DNA of 64,000 nucleotides from Ferrovum myxofaciens (GTDB lineage Bacteria; Pseudomonadota; Gammaproteobacteria; Burkholderiales; Ferrovaceae), in the NCBI RefSeq assembly GCF_000735045.1, contig NZ_JPOQ01000035.1:1-64000 (forward strand), in the 5' to 3' direction. Shown here in pieces: positions 16,902 to 28,100 of this stretch. The translations under genes and the position numbers were made by a program. The stretch's first letter is position 1; each line of letters opens with the position of its first letter. The notes beneath the pieces are model-generated. The model had not been told where the DNA came from and searched no databases. It saw only the letters and a program-made list of their open reading frames with translations.

Positions 16902-18125
16902 TTACATTCCCGGTGCTTCTCTGATCACTTGAGTGAGGGCCTCTACCACCCGCTCAAGGTTCTGTTCATTGAGTGCAGCAATACAGATTCGCCCCGAGTC
17001 CACAGCATAAATAGAGAAATCTTGACGTAGACGACGAACTTGCGCCAAATTCAGTCCCGAGAAAGAAAACATTCCCTGTTGTTCTGCCACAAACCCAAAA
17101 TCCTGATCTGGAATAGCCTCTTTGAGGCACGAAACCAATGCTTGGCGCATGAATCGAATGCGGTTTCGCATGGCCCCCAACTCATCTTCCCAGAGTTGGT
17201 GCAGGTTGGAATCTTCCAGCACCGTTGCTACGATGGATGCTCCATGGGTAGGCGGGTTGGAATAATTAGTGCGGATCACCCGTTTCAACTGTGACTGCAC
17301 CCGCTGAGCTTCTTCCCGACTGGCGCAAATCAGGGTCAAGGCACCCACCCGCTCTCCATAAAGGGAGAAGGATTTGGAAAAGGAATTGGCCACCAGAACG
17401 GGAATGGGGAGTTCCGAAAAATATCGGACACTGACCGCATCTTTTTCTGTCCCCTGGGAAAATCCCTGATAGGCCAGATCAAGAAAGGGGATCAACCCGC
17501 GCTCCACCACCACGGCACGAATGGCTTGCCACTGCGCCTCATTCAAATCCACACCGCTGGGATTATGGCAACAGGCGTGAAGAACGACGATGGTGCCACG
17601 GGGCGCCCCTTCCAAGGTACGAATTAGTTTGTCAAAATCTACCCCGTGGGTTTCTGGATCGTAGTAAGGGTAGGATTTGACGACAAATCCTGCGGCCTCG
17701 AACAGTGCACGATGATTCTCCCAACTGGGGTCAGAAATCCAGACTTCGGCAGCCGGATGAAACCAGCGCAGAAAATCAGCACCCAACTTGAGGCCGCCTG
17801 TTCCCCCCAGGGACTGCACGGTAACCAGGCGACCTTCCTGGAGAACGGGTGAGTTTTCCCCAAAGACCAGGGTCTGGACCTGCCGGACATAACGTCCCAA
17901 TCCCTCGATGGGTAAATAGCCACGGGCAGTTTTGAGAGTATTGATCTGGTCCTCTGCCAAGGCAACAGAGCGAAGGAGAGGCAACTTTCCTTGTTCGTCC
18001 GTGTAGACGCCCACCCCAAGATTGACCTTATAGGGGTTGGAATCCGCCTGGAAGGCTTCAGTTACGCCCAAAATGGGATCTTTCGGAGCCAAAGGAAGAT
18101 GCGTAAGAAAAGAGGGAGTGATCAT
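16902..18125 (-). CDS. Aromatic amino acid/aspartate aminotransferase (class I)
   Basis: A 407-residue PLP enzyme of the AspC/TyrB subfamily, transferring amino groups between aspartate or aromatic amino acids and 2-oxoglutarate. Markers include DPILGVTEAF near the N-terminus, VNLGVGVYTDEQGK, the SLGGTGGL loop, HACCHNPSGVD, and the PLP-lysine in NSFSKSFSLYGERVG. The C-terminal substrate-carboxylate arginine is in SGRICIAALN. The ATG at 18125 fits the family N-terminus best; an ATG at 18155 would add ten residues. Neither has a clear ribosome-binding site. It is divergent from uvrB and upstream of sodB. TyrB-like rather than AspC-like specificity is not certain. Confidence 0.85.
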   Translation of the reverse strand: MITPSFLTHLPLAPKDPILGVTEAFQADSNPYKVNLGVGVYTDEQGKLPLLRSVALAEDQINTLKTARGYLPIEGLGRYVRQVQTLVFGENSPVLQEGRLVTVQSLGGTGGLKLGADFLRWFHPAAEVWISDPSWENHRALFEAAGFVVKSYPYYDPETHGVDFDKLIRTLEGAPRGTIVVLHACCHNPSGVDLNEAQWQAIRAVVVERGLIPFLDLAYQGFSQGTEKDAVSVRYFSELPIPVLVANSFSKSFSLYGERVGALTLICASREEAQRVQSQLKRVIRTNYSNPPTHGASIVATVLEDSNLHQLWEDELGAMRNRIRFMRQALVSCLKEAIPDQDFGFVAEQQGMFSFSGLNLAQVRRLRQDFSIYAVDSGRICIAALNEQNLERVVEALTQVIREAPGM

Positions 18126-18239
18126 GGTGCCAAGAGAAGAAATTAAAGGTTCCATTGTAGAGGTTTTTTACCAACCAAGGGTACAATGCGACACTCAGGG
18201 TGGTCTGGTCTCCATGCCCTTGTCTTTCAGGAAATGCCA

Positions 18240-20258
18240 GTGCTTGTTACTTTTGAAAACAGCCCCTTTCGTCTGGTTCAGCCCTTTGCCCCGGCCGGTG
18301 ATCAACCCAAGGCCATTGCGCAACTCACCGAAGGAGTGAATCTCGGTTTGCAATATCAAACCTTGCTGGGGGTAACCGGATCAGGCAAGACTTATACCAT
18401 GGCTCAGGTCATCGCCCGTTTGGGACGTCCCGCTCTGGTTCTGGCCCATAACAAAACCCTGGCCGCCCAACTCTATGCAGAATTTCGCGAGTTTTTCCCT
18501 GAAAATGCGGTGGAATACTTCGTTTCTTATTACGACTATTATCAACCGGAAGCCTATGTCCCAGCCCGGGATCTTTACATCGAGAAAGATTCCAGCATCA
18601 ACGAAGCCATTGAACAAATGCGCCTGTCTGCGACCAAGTCCCTGCTGGAGCGACCCGATTGCATCATTGTGGCCTCTGTATCTTCCATTTATGGCATTGG
18701 TGATCTGGCCGATTACCACAAGATGGTTTTACACCTGAAGGAAGGGGAAAAAATTGATCAGCGTGCCATTGTGGGGCGCCTCGCCGTCATGCAGTACACG
18801 CGCAATGAAGTGGAATTCAAGCGTGGGGGGTTTCGGGTGCGGGGGGACGTCATTGATGTGTACCCTGCAGAACATAGCGAATCAGCCTTACGCATCACGC
18901 TCTTTGACGACGAAGTGGAACGACTGACCCTGTTTGATCCGCTTACAGGGCGTTTGCAGAAACGCCTGGGGCGTTTTACCGTGTTTCCCTCCAGCCATTA
19001 TGTGACTCCCCGTGACACTGTGGTGCGGGCCATTGAAACCATCAAGATCGAATTACAGGAACGGATCGAATTTTATGCCCGGGAACAACGCTTGGTGGAA
19101 TTGCAACGTATCGAGCAGCGCACCCGCTTTGATTTGGAGTTGTTGCACACCCTTGGTTTCTGCAAAGGTATCGAAAACTACTCACGGCACCTGTCAAAAC
19201 GTCCGGCAGGTTCACCTCCCCCCACCTTGATCGAATATCTCCCTTCCCATGCCTTGCTCTTCATTGATGAATCCCATGCCACCCTGCCGCAGGTCGGGGG
19301 AATGTATAAAGGAGATCGGGCCCGCAAGGAAAATCTGGTCAATTATGGTTTTCGTCTGCCCTCTGCCTTGGATAACCGGCCCTTGAGATTTGATGAATTC
19401 GAGGGACTCATGCCCCAGTCCATCTTTGTGTCGGCCACGCCGGGGGCCTATGAGCAGAAACATGCAGGGCAAGTGGTCGAGCAAATCATTCGCCCCACCG
19501 GCCTGGTAGACCCGCCCGTGGAAGTTCGTCCTGCCCTGTCTCAAGTGGATGACTTGCTGGGAGAAATTCGCATCTCTGCGGCGCGCCAACAGCGCGTTCT
19601 GGTCACCACCCTGACCAAACGCATGGCGGAAACCCTGACTGAATTTCTGCATGAGCAGGGCATCCGCGTTCGCTATCTGCATTCGGACATCGACACGGTG
19701 GAACGGGTGGAGATCATCCGCGATCTGCGCCAGGGGAAATTTGATGTACTGGTGGGGATCAACCTGTTACGCGAAGGACTGGATATTCCGGAAGTAGCTC
19801 TGGTGGCCATTCTGGATGCAGACAAGGAAGGTTTTTTGCGCTCGGAGCGTTCCCTGATTCAGACCATTGGACGGGCTGCCCGACATCTTGAAGGACGCGC
19901 CATCCTTTATGCCGATCGGACCACGGATTCCATGCGGCGGGCCATGGATGAAATGGCGCGCCGTCGTACCTTGCAGGAAGCGCACAATCAGGCACAGGGC
20001 ATCATTCCCCGCGGCGTGGTCAAACCCATTGTGGATATTCTCGAAGGTATCTATGCACAGGTTGAGGTGTCACCTCCCCTGAAAGTGGCAGAACCGGAAA
20101 AAGGCAGCGAAGCTCTGACGGAAAAACAGCGTCAGGCCTTGCTTCAGCGTCTGGAAAAAGAGATGCACAGCGCTGCCGGTCAACTGGAATTTGAAAAGGC
20201 GGCGGCTCTGCGCGACCAGATCAAGAAACTACAGATGTTATGGTTGGCGCTGGGTTAG
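18240..20258 (+). CDS. uvrB: UvrABC excinuclease subunit B
   Basis: The damage-verifying helicase-like subunit of nucleotide excision repair, loaded by UvrA and cut-activated by UvrC. Visible features: Walker A GVTGSGKT, the beta-hairpin [58 protein letters not shown], and a C-terminal UVR motif [16 protein letters not shown] that binds UvrC. About 672 residues, normal for UvrB. Start: AGGAA at 18229-18233 is six bases before a GTG at 18240 but abuts the ATG at 18234, so GTG is preferred; ATG at 18234 is the alternative. No LexA-type CTG-N10-CAG box was found upstream. The stop overlaps the convergent FAD oxidase gene by four bases. Confidence 0.96.
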   Translation: MLVTFENSPFRLVQPFAPAGDQPKAIAQLTEGVNLGLQYQTLLGVTGSGKTYTMAQVIARLGRPALVLAHNKTLAAQLYAEFREFFPENAVEYFVSYYDYYQPEAYVPARDLYIEKDSSINEAIEQMRLSATKSLLERPDCIIVASVSSIYGIGDLADYHKMVLHLKEGEKIDQRAIVGRLAVMQYTRNEVEFKRGGFRVRGDVIDVYPAEHSESALRITLFDDEVERLTLFDPLTGRLQKRLGRFTVFPSSHYVTPRDTVVRAIETIKIELQERIEFYAREQRLVELQRIEQRTRFDLELLHTLGFCKGIENYSRHLSKRPAGSPPPTLIEYLPSHALLFIDESHATLPQVGGMYKGDRARKENLVNYGFRLPSALDNRPLRFDEFEGLMPQSIFVSATPGAYEQKHAGQVVEQIIRPTGLVDPPVEVRPALSQVDDLLGEIRISAARQQRVLVTTLTKRMAETLTEFLHEQGIRVRYLHSDIDTVERVEIIRDLRQGKFDVLVGINLLREGLDIPEVALVAILDADKEGFLRSERSLIQTIGRAARHLEGRAILYADRTTDSMRRAMDEMARRRTLQEAHNQAQGIIPRGVVKPIVDILEGIYAQVEVSPPLKVAEPEKGSEALTEKQRQALLQRLEKEMHSAAGQLEFEKAAALRDQIKKLQMLWLALG

Positions 20259-21670
20259 GCCAGAATTTTTCCGGGATTGAGCAGTCCCTGAGGGTCCAGA
20301 AGCATTTTGAGTTTTTTCATCAGATCGAGGGCCACGGGGTCTTTGTAATGAACCAACTCCTGTACTTTCAACTGACCAATTCCATGTTCTGCGCTGATAC
20401 TTCCGTTTAGAGCGCTGACCACGTCGTGCACGATCCGGTTGACAGCAGGCGTTTGAGGAACCAGGGTACGATTACGTTCGGGATTCGCAAAGGACAGGTT
20501 GTAATGCAAGTTGCCATCTCCCACATGACCAAAACACACCACTCGAATGCCCGGAAAGGCAGTTTCAAGATTTTTTCCTGCGAGTTCGATGAATTCAGGG
20601 ATCCGGCTGACGGGGACACTGATGTCGTGTTTGATACTGATTCCTTCCCGTTTCTGCGCCTCGGAGATCTGTTCCCGCAAGGCCCAAAGGGCCTGGGCTT
20701 CAGTCAAACTCTGTGCCAGTACAGCATTGTCCAACAGACGTTCTTCCAGTGCCAGGACCAAGGCCTTTTCCAGTAACCCCTGCAGGGGAGCCTGGGCATC
20801 AAATTCTTCCAATTCCACCAGAACCGACCAAGCGGGGAGGGGATCGAGGGGGGCCTGGAATTGAGGAAGATGGTGCAAAACCAGGGACAAGGCGGAATGG
20901 GAAACCAGTTCGAAAGCCGAGATCCGGTCTCCACATTGAGCCCGCAGAAAGCGCAATAGGCGTACGGCCAGCGTGGGTGAGGGTACGGATAGCCAGGCCG
21001 TCACCCGCTGACGGGGAAGGGGATAGAGGCGCAGGACAGCGCGCGTAATGATCCCCAGGGTTCCTTCCGCCCCGATAAAACATTGTTTTAGATCGTATCC
21101 GGTATTGTCCTTGCGTAGTCCCTTCAATCCATTCCAGCAGCGCCCATCCGCCAATACCACTTCCAAGCCGAGAACCTGGGCACGCATATTGCCGTAACGC
21201 AGAACCGCCGTTCCCCCTGCGTTGGTAGAAATCACTCCCCCGATTTGGGCGCTTCCTTCAGAGGCCAGACTGAGAGGAAAGAGAAAACCCGACGCCTCGG
21301 CATGTTTTTGTACTTGGGCGAGGATCGCACCGGCCTCACAGACTAAAGTTGCATTTTCCGCATCCAGTTCGAGAATTCGATTCATGCGGGACAAACTGAG
21401 AATGATTTCCGGATGGCCCGAGCGCGGCGTGGCCGCACCACACTGGCTAGTATTTCCTCCTTGCGGAACGAGGGGGACCCCTGCTTTGGCACAGGCTTTG
21501 ATTACTTCCATGACCTGCGCCGTGGAGGTTGGTTGAACTACCCAGGGAGCCGTCCCCCGATAGCGTCCACGCCAATCCGTATTATGGGCGGCGACTACCT
21601 GAGGATCGGTCAAGAGCCCCGATTCCCCCAACAAAGCATGCAAGTCCGCATAAAGTGCAAAATGATCCAA
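20255..21670 (-). CDS. FAD-linked oxidase (D-2-hydroxyacid/glycolate dehydrogenase family)
   Basis: A 471-residue flavoenzyme of the vanillyl-alcohol-oxidase fold. The FAD-binding part shows [40 protein letters not shown] and [18 protein letters not shown]. The C-terminal oxidase domain has [12 protein letters not shown] (metal/substrate histidines) and [12 protein letters not shown]. Families with these marks oxidise D-lactate, glycolate or D-2-hydroxyglutarate; the substrate is not decidable. A TTG start at 21670 is proposed: AGGA lies nine bases upstream and the TGA of the preceding NAD synthase gene ends two bases earlier. The longer frame to 21769 would overlap nadE by almost 100 bases. 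Confidence 0.82.
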   Translation of the reverse strand: MDHFALYADLHALLGESGLLTDPQVVAAHNTDWRGRYRGTAPWVVQPTSTAQVMEVIKACAKAGVPLVPQGGNTSQCGAATPRSGHPEIILSLSRMNRILELDAENATLVCEAGAILAQVQKHAEASGFLFPLSLASEGSAQIGGVISTNAGGTAVLRYGNMRAQVLGLEVVLADGRCWNGLKGLRKDNTGYDLKQCFIGAEGTLGIITRAVLRLYPLPRQRVTAWLSVPSPTLAVRLLRFLRAQCGDRISAFELVSHSALSLVLHHLPQFQAPLDPLPAWSVLVELEEFDAQAPLQGLLEKALVLALEERLLDNAVLAQSLTEAQALWALREQISEAQKREGISIKHDISVPVSRIPEFIELAGKNLETAFPGIRVVCFGHVGDGNLHYNLSFANPERNRTLVPQTPAVNRIVHDVVSALNGSISAEHGIGQLKVQELVHYKDPVALDLMKKLKMLLDPQGLLNPGKILA

Positions 21671-21672
21671 AC

Positions 21673-23718
21673 TCAGTCTTCCTTCTGAGATAGGGGAGGG
21701 GAGTTTGTGGGCAGGGTCCGGACTTCCTCCTCCCACACGGTAGCGGATGCATCGCTGGGTGCGCGCCAATCTCCGCGCGGCGAGAGCGATCCACCTGAAC
21801 CCACTTTGGGACCGTTGGCCAGACAGGAACGTTTAAATTGGCTACCCTGAAAGAAGCGGGTGACGAAGATGCCCAACCAATGACGGATTTCAGTAAAGGT
21901 ATAGGTGTCGGACCCCTGGCCCCAAGTACACCAAGCCATGTAAGCCAGTCGGTGGGGAGGGAAACCGAAACGCAGCGTATAGTACAGAAAAAAATCCTGC
22001 AGTTCGTAGGGACCCACGGTACTCTCGCTGCTCTGTATCTGTCCCCTCTGGGCCGGAATCAGTTCGGGCGAGATTTCCAGAGCCAATACTTCCTCCAGCA
22101 AGGGTCCCAGGGCCGGGGTCAGTAAGGAGCGCTCCTGAGCCCAGCGCAATAAATGCTGAATCAGGGTCTTTGGGACGCTGGCATTGACATGGTAATGCGC
22201 CATGTGGTCTCCCACTCCGTAGGTAGACCAACCCAGCGCCAATTCACTCAAGTCACTGGTACCTACTACCAATCCCCCGTGGTGATTGGCCAAACGGAAG
22301 AGATGGCTGGTCCGTTCGCCCGCTTGCACATTTTCGAAGGTGATATCATAAAGCGCTTCTCCTCGCGCATAGGGATGGTCGAGGTCTTTCAACATCTGCA
22401 GGCAACTGGGTCGAATGTCGATTTCCTCAGCCGTAACCTCCAATACATTCATGAGATGGTGGGCCAACGCCAGGGAGGTTGATCCGGTGGCAAAGCCAGG
22501 CAGGGTATAAGCCCGCAAACACTGACGCGACAGCCCCAGTTGATCCAACACGGCACAACATACCAGCAGGGCGTGGGTCGAGTCCAGTCCCCCGGAAACG
22601 CCCAATACCAAGGTTTTCAAACCCGTAGCCCGCAAACGGGTGGCCAAGCCTTGGACCTGGATATTAAAAACTTCGGCACACCGTTCGTCCCGTTGATCAG
22701 AGGCACCGGGAACATAAGGAAAACGGGTTGGAACAGGTTGCACCCTGGGGCAGGGGCGGGGGTCTTTCAGCGGAGCCATGCGCACGGTATCGAAAGTTTC
22801 GAGTTCCCTCTGATGATGGAAACAGGCCTGGGCAAAGGTATTCTGGCGCATGCGTTCCTGATGCAGACGCAACAGATCCAGGTCGGCAGTGATCAACTGA
22901 TCCGTGGGGGTATAGCGGGTACTTTCGGCCAAAATATTCCCGTAATCCACGATCAAACCATGACCATCCCAAGCCAGATCGGTGGTGGATTCACCACACC
23001 CCGCTGCACTGTACAGGTAAGCGCTCAAACAGCGGGCAGATTGGTTGGTCACCAGTTGACGCCGGTAGTCCGCCTTGCCTACCGTGGCATTGGAAGCCGA
23101 AGCATTGAGCAAGACCGTGGCACCAGCCAGTGCTGCCAAACTGGAGGGGGGGATGGGAACCCACAAGTCCTCACAAATTTCTACCGCCAGCGTTGCCAGG
23201 GGTTGTTCTTCCCACTGAAAAAGCAGACGCGGACCAAAGGGGATAGGCGGATGAGACCTCCATTCCAGCCATTCCGTACGAAACGAGAGCGCGGGCGTGA
23301 ACTGACGGGCCTCATAAAACTCTCGGTAATTCGGCAAATAGGATTTGGGGACGATGCCGTGAATCGTCCCGCCTCCGATCAATGCCGCACAATTGAACAG
23401 ATGACTGCGGTGCCGCAAGGGGAACCCCACCAGTGCGAAGACCGGCAGTTCCCTGCTGGCCTGGCGCACCTGTTCCAGCCCGTGGAGTGCGGATTTGAGC
23501 AAGGCCTCCTGATGAAACAAGTCGTCACAGGAATAGCCGGTCAGGCCCAATTCCGGAAACACCACGATCCGTGCCCCCTGCTCTACGGCCTTGGACATGA
23601 GCGCCACGGTCCGCTGTGCATTGTCCAGAGGTCGTGCCAGAGCCACAATGGGGACGGCTACGGCGACCCGCAGATAGTCCTGAGCATGGAGATCAAAAAA
23701 AGGGGAAGTCGTACTCAT
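21673..23718 (-). CDS. nadE: Glutamine-dependent NAD+ synthase
   Basis: A 681-residue two-domain enzyme that amidates nicotinate adenine dinucleotide to NAD using glutamine-derived ammonia. The N-terminal nitrilase domain has the Glu56-Lys124-Cys181 triad (FPELGLTGYS, VPKSYLPNYREF, VEICEDLW). The C-terminal synthetase has the ATP loop SGGLDS at 374-379 and later YGVGDHMAHYHVNASVPKT. Length matches the long glutaminase-fused form. The start is the ATG at 23718, adjacent to GAGGGG; an upstream extension to 23772 would run into the neighbouring lipoprotein gene. It is four bases downstream of that RND outer-membrane gene and coupled to the FAD oxidase. It completes the pathway of nadB, nadA and nadC elsewhere in the window. 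Confidence 0.93.
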   Translation of the reverse strand: MSTTSPFFDLHAQDYLRVAVAVPIVALARPLDNAQRTVALMSKAVEQGARIVVFPELGLTGYSCDDLFHQEALLKSALHGLEQVRQASRELPVFALVGFPLRHRSHLFNCAALIGGGTIHGIVPKSYLPNYREFYEARQFTPALSFRTEWLEWRSHPPIPFGPRLLFQWEEQPLATLAVEICEDLWVPIPPSSLAALAGATVLLNASASNATVGKADYRRQLVTNQSARCLSAYLYSAAGCGESTTDLAWDGHGLIVDYGNILAESTRYTPTDQLITADLDLLRLHQERMRQNTFAQACFHHQRELETFDTVRMAPLKDPRPCPRVQPVPTRFPYVPGASDQRDERCAEVFNIQVQGLATRLRATGLKTLVLGVSGGLDSTHALLVCCAVLDQLGLSRQCLRAYTLPGFATGSTSLALAHHLMNVLEVTAEEIDIRPSCLQMLKDLDHPYARGEALYDITFENVQAGERTSHLFRLANHHGGLVVGTSDLSELALGWSTYGVGDHMAHYHVNASVPKTLIQHLLRWAQERSLLTPALGPLLEEVLALEISPELIPAQRGQIQSSESTVGPYELQDFFLYYTLRFGFPPHRLAYMAWCTWGQGSDTYTFTEIRHWLGIFVTRFFQGSQFKRSCLANGPKVGSGGSLSPRGDWRAPSDASATVWEEEVRTLPTNSPPLSQKED

Positions 23719-23722
23719 CCCC

Positions 23723-25183
23723 TCAGTGTACCCCATCCTGTTGGGTTTGTTGAACTGGGGGTTCACCCCCATCCCAGCCCCCTCCGAGGGCTGCTATGAG
23801 TTGGGCGGCCGCCACGAAGGCTCTTCCGCGCAAGGTGACTTCGCTGACTTGCCCGGTGAGCAAGGCAGTTTGAGTGATAACGACATTGAGATAATCCACG
23901 GTCCCCGAGCGGTATTGCTGGTCCGTCAGAACGACAGTGCGCGCAGCTGCCTTGACCGCACGTTGTTGCACCACGATTTCCCGGGTCAGGATTTCCTCTG
24001 CCGCCAGATTGTCTTCGACATTCTGGAAAGCCGTCAGGACGACCTGGCGGTAGTTGGCCACGGTCTGATCAAAACCGGCACGGGCCTGATCCAGATTGGC
24101 CAGACGCAATCCGGCATCGTACAGAGGCTGAAAGAGTTGAGAACCGATAGACCAGTTTTGATTGGGCAGAGCAAAAAGATTACTGTAAGCAGCGTTTTGG
24201 TATCCATAATTTCCTGACAAGGTCAGATTGGGATAAAAAGCGGCCTGAGCCACTCCAATATTGGCACTGGCAGAAGCGGCCTGACGTTCGGCCACGGCAA
24301 TGTCTGGACGTCGCTCCAGAAGAACCGATGGAATGGTCAAGGGAGGCTTGGGATACCCTTCGCCAAGGGGAAGCGGAGGAAGTCTGAACTGTGAAGGCAC
24401 TTTTCCTATCAACACGGCAATGGCATGTTCCATCTGACTGCGTTGAACCTCCACGTCGATGAGTTGAGCCCTGGCCGTTTCCAACTGGTTTTCGGCAAGA
24501 AGAATATCCGTATCCGCAGCCACTCCGAATTTTTTACGGTTGATGGTCAGATCCAGGGATTTCTTATAAGCCTTGACCGCCTCCATCAGGAGGGCCGATT
24601 CGGCATCATCGGTGCGTAGTTGATAATAGTCCACCGCCAACAGACTTTGCAAACTCAGCAACGTAGCGGCCACCTGGTTGGCATCGGCCTGCGCCGAGGC
24701 CTGGTTGGCCTCGATGCTCCGTCGCACCGATCCCCACAGATCCGGCACCCAGTTGGCTTGCAGGGCCGCCATGTCATTGTTGTAAATCAGGCCATTGCCC
24801 AGAACCACCCCATTGGCCGAAGCCCGGTTACGGGATTCGGCTGCGAACAGGCCCAGCGTGGGGAACAACCCGGCTTGAGTACTGCGCACCAATGCCTGGG
24901 ATTGGCGCCAGGCTGCTTCTTGCTGGGCCACCGTCTGATTGGCCTGGGCCACCTGGATCTCCAATTGATCCAGAGTGGTGTCCTGAAACAGGGTCCACCA
25001 GCGCGCAGGAATGGGTGTCCCCTGCGTAGAGGCGACTTTCCAGCCCACCGGCACCCGAAAACTATTGGCCGTGGGTGAGGTGGGTTTGACGTAATCGGGT
25101 CCCACTTCACATCCCGACAATGCCAGAACCAGAAGTGAAACCAAGGAAGACAGCGACCAGGACCATCGATACGGATTTTTCAT
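23723..25183 (-). CDS. RND efflux outer-membrane lipoprotein (NodT/OprM family)
   Basis: A 486-residue outer-membrane channel subunit. The signal peptide ends in a lipobox LALSGC, giving an acylated Cys at about residue 25, followed by EVGPDYVKP, the family signature. Two OEP repeats of coiled-coil helices follow (for example VAQANQTVAQQEAAWRQSQA and RQAASASANIGVAQAAFYPN). It forms the trimeric exit duct for the tripartite pump encoded upstream. Its ATG overlaps the stop of the second permease (ATGA), so it is the fourth gene of the operon. The substrate is unknown. Confidence 0.9.
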   Translation of the reverse strand: MKNPYRWSWSLSSLVSLLVLALSGCEVGPDYVKPTSPTANSFRVPVGWKVASTQGTPIPARWWTLFQDTTLDQLEIQVAQANQTVAQQEAAWRQSQALVRSTQAGLFPTLGLFAAESRNRASANGVVLGNGLIYNNDMAALQANWVPDLWGSVRRSIEANQASAQADANQVAATLLSLQSLLAVDYYQLRTDDAESALLMEAVKAYKKSLDLTINRKKFGVAADTDILLAENQLETARAQLIDVEVQRSQMEHAIAVLIGKVPSQFRLPPLPLGEGYPKPPLTIPSVLLERRPDIAVAERQAASASANIGVAQAAFYPNLTLSGNYGYQNAAYSNLFALPNQNWSIGSQLFQPLYDAGLRLANLDQARAGFDQTVANYRQVVLTAFQNVEDNLAAEEILTREIVVQQRAVKAAARTVVLTDQQYRSGTVDYLNVVITQTALLTGQVSEVTLRGRAFVAAAQLIAALGGGWDGGEPPVQQTQQDGVH

Positions 25184-28100
25184 ACATCACTCGCGATGGA
25201 ATTGGCCGGAATGATGCGTTTCCAGGTGAAACGCTTTCCCCAGCGCTGACGAAAACGATCCAGATATAGGTAGACCACGGGGGTGGTATACAGGGTCAGT
25301 AATTGACTCAATGCCAGTCCGCCCAGAATGGCAATACCCAGAGGTCGACGTAATTCTCCGCCACTTCCCCAGTCCAGGGCAAGGGGCAAAGCTCCGAACA
25401 TGGCAGCCAAAGTGGTCATTAAAATGGGACGAAATCGTTTGACACAGGCCTTCAGAATAGCTTCTTCCGGAGACAGTCCTTCGCTCCGTTCAGCCTGCAG
25501 GGCAAAGTCGATCATTAAAATGGCATTTTTCTTGACGATTCCAATCAACAGGATGATCCCGATCAGAGTCATCAAATTGAACTCCTGCCCCGTGATCAGC
25601 AGGGCCACGACAACTCCGACCCCCGCAGAAGGAAGGGTGGAAAGAATGGTCAGGGGGTGAATCAAACTTTCGTAGAGAATACCCAATACGATGTAAACCA
25701 CCACCAATGCCCCCAAGATCAGCAGGGGTTCACTGGACAGAGAGTCCTTGAAGACTTTGGCGGTGCCTTCGAAAGAACCTTGAATGGAAGGAGGAACGCC
25801 CAGTTGTTTGAAAGTACGATGGATGGCATCCGTGGCTTGTCCCAGGGAAACTCCGGGAGGAAGATTGAAGGTAATGGTGGTGGCAGGAAATTGTCCCTGG
25901 TGGTTGACGGTCAGGGAATCATTGCCCGGACGAATCTTGACCACGGCAGCCAATGGCACCATGTCGCCATGAGTTCCATAAATATAGGTTTGTTCGAGCA
26001 TGGAAGGAGATTGCCAATAAGGGGGGGCGGCTTCCATTACCACACGGTATTGGTTGAGTGGATTAAAGATGGTTGAAATGATGCGCTGCCCATACAGGTC
26101 ATTGAGGACCTGATCCAGCGAGCGTGGATCAACACCCAGACGTGCCGCGGTATCCCGATCGATCTCGAGCCAGGATTCCAGACCCAGTTCCTGCTGGTCA
26201 CTGTTGACATCAGCCAATTCGGGTAATTTGGCCAATGCGATGCGGATACGTCGTGACCATGTCCGCAATTCTTCCAGATGATTTCCCTGAAGGGTGTACT
26301 GATATTGGGCATTACCCACGCGACCACCAAAGCGCAGGTCCTGGATGGGTTGAAAGTAAAGGCTGGCCCCGGTCACCGCTTTAAACCGAGTGCGCAGACG
26401 GGCAATGACTTCATCCGAGGTGGCATGGCGTTCTCCTTCCGGCTTCAGAACCACGAAAACGTTACCGGCATTGCGCGCTTCGCCGCCGGTAAAACCAATG
26501 ACATCCTGGGCATCCGGATCACTATTGCAGATCCGGATGAAGTGTGTCATTTTGTCGCGCATGGCCTGAAAGGAAATATTCTGATCGGCCTGAACCCGAC
26601 CGATCAGGCGCCCCGTATCCTGTTGCGGCATGAACCCCTTGGGCACGATGGAAAAGAGATAAAAATTCAGACCGATGGTTAAGAACAGCAAAAACAGAAC
26701 CAGACGCTTATGGTGAAGTGCGGTATCCAGAGTGCGTTGGTACCCATTTTCGAGTCGTTCGAACAACCGGACTCCCCAGTGTAATCGACGCTGCCAGGCT
26801 GAGGAGGGAATTCGATGCTGCGGATCTACGGGACGTAACCAACGTCCGCACAGCATAGGCGTGGTAGTCAGGGATACCACCAGGGAAACCAGCACAGCCG
26901 CGGATAAAACCACGGCAAATTCGCGAAACATGCGTCCCACCATACCCCCCATCAGGAGCAGGGGGATGAATACGGCCACCAGGGAAACACTCATGGACAC
27001 AACGGTAAAAGCCACTTCCCTGGCGCCGATCAGAGCGGCCTGCAGAGGAGGAAGCCCGCGTTCGATATGGCGAGTGATATTCTCCAGCATGACGATGGCG
27101 TCATCCACCACAAACCCCGTGGCGACCGTCAGGGCCATGAGGGAAAGATTGTCGAGACTGTAGTGCCCTAGATAGAGGATACCAAAGGTCCCGATCAGGG
27201 AAACCGGAATGGCAATACTGGGTATGAGCGCCGCACGTACCTCCCCCAGAAACAGGAATACCACCAAAATCACCAGTACCGTGGCAATCACCAGAGAACG
27301 TTCCACGTCATGCAACGAGGCACGAATGGAGGGTGTGCGGTCCATAACCACCTTGAGATCGATGGAAGTCGGGATGGAGGCTTGCAGGCGTGGCAGAATG
27401 GCACGAATACGATCCACCGTTTCGATGATGTTGGCACTGGGTTGACGACTGACGATAAGCAGGATGGCCCGTTGCCCGTTGGCCAGTCCGAGCGTGCGCA
27501 GATCCTGTACGCTGTCCTCCACTTCGGCAATGTCCTGTAAACGGATAGGATTTCCATGGCGGTAGGCCAGAACGAGGGGACGATATTCTTTGGCTGTCTT
27601 CGCCTGATCGTTGTCATCGACTTGCCACCGATTCTCGGTATTTTCTATTATCCCTTTAGGAATATTGACATTATTGTTTGATATTGCGGTTCTGATATTC
27701 TCCACGGAGAGGCCATAACTTTGCAAGGCAGGCGCATTTAGTTCAACGCGTACCGCTGGCAGGGAACCGCCACCCACCAGAACCTGCCCAACTCCGTCGA
27801 CTTGAGACAAACGTTGGGCGACAATGGTGGAGGCCGCATCATAGATCTCTCCGGGGGGCTTGGTCGGCGAGGTCATGGTCATGACCAGGATCGGGGCATC
27901 TGCCGGATTGATCTTGCGATAAACCGGATTGAAGGGCAGAGCAGGGGGTAACAAGCTGCGCGCCGCATCCAGGGCAGCCATGACGTCGCGGGCCGCCCCG
28001 TTGATATCCCGGTCGAGGTCGAAGAGCAAACTAAGGGAGGCCATCCCGGTGGCACTGGAGGAAGTCATTTCCGTTAACCCGGCGATTCGTCCTACCGTTC

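Noticed and set aside
18156-18240. SOS (LexA) box upstream of uvrB
   Set aside because: No CTG-N10-CAG-type sequence is present; only a TACAAT at 18182-18187 resembles a promoter element.
22540-23799. Long open frame (about 419 codons) on the plus strand opposite the NAD synthase gene
   Set aside because: The minus-strand protein has all catalytic residues of NadE; the opposite frame has no recognisable domains and is a codon-bias shadow.
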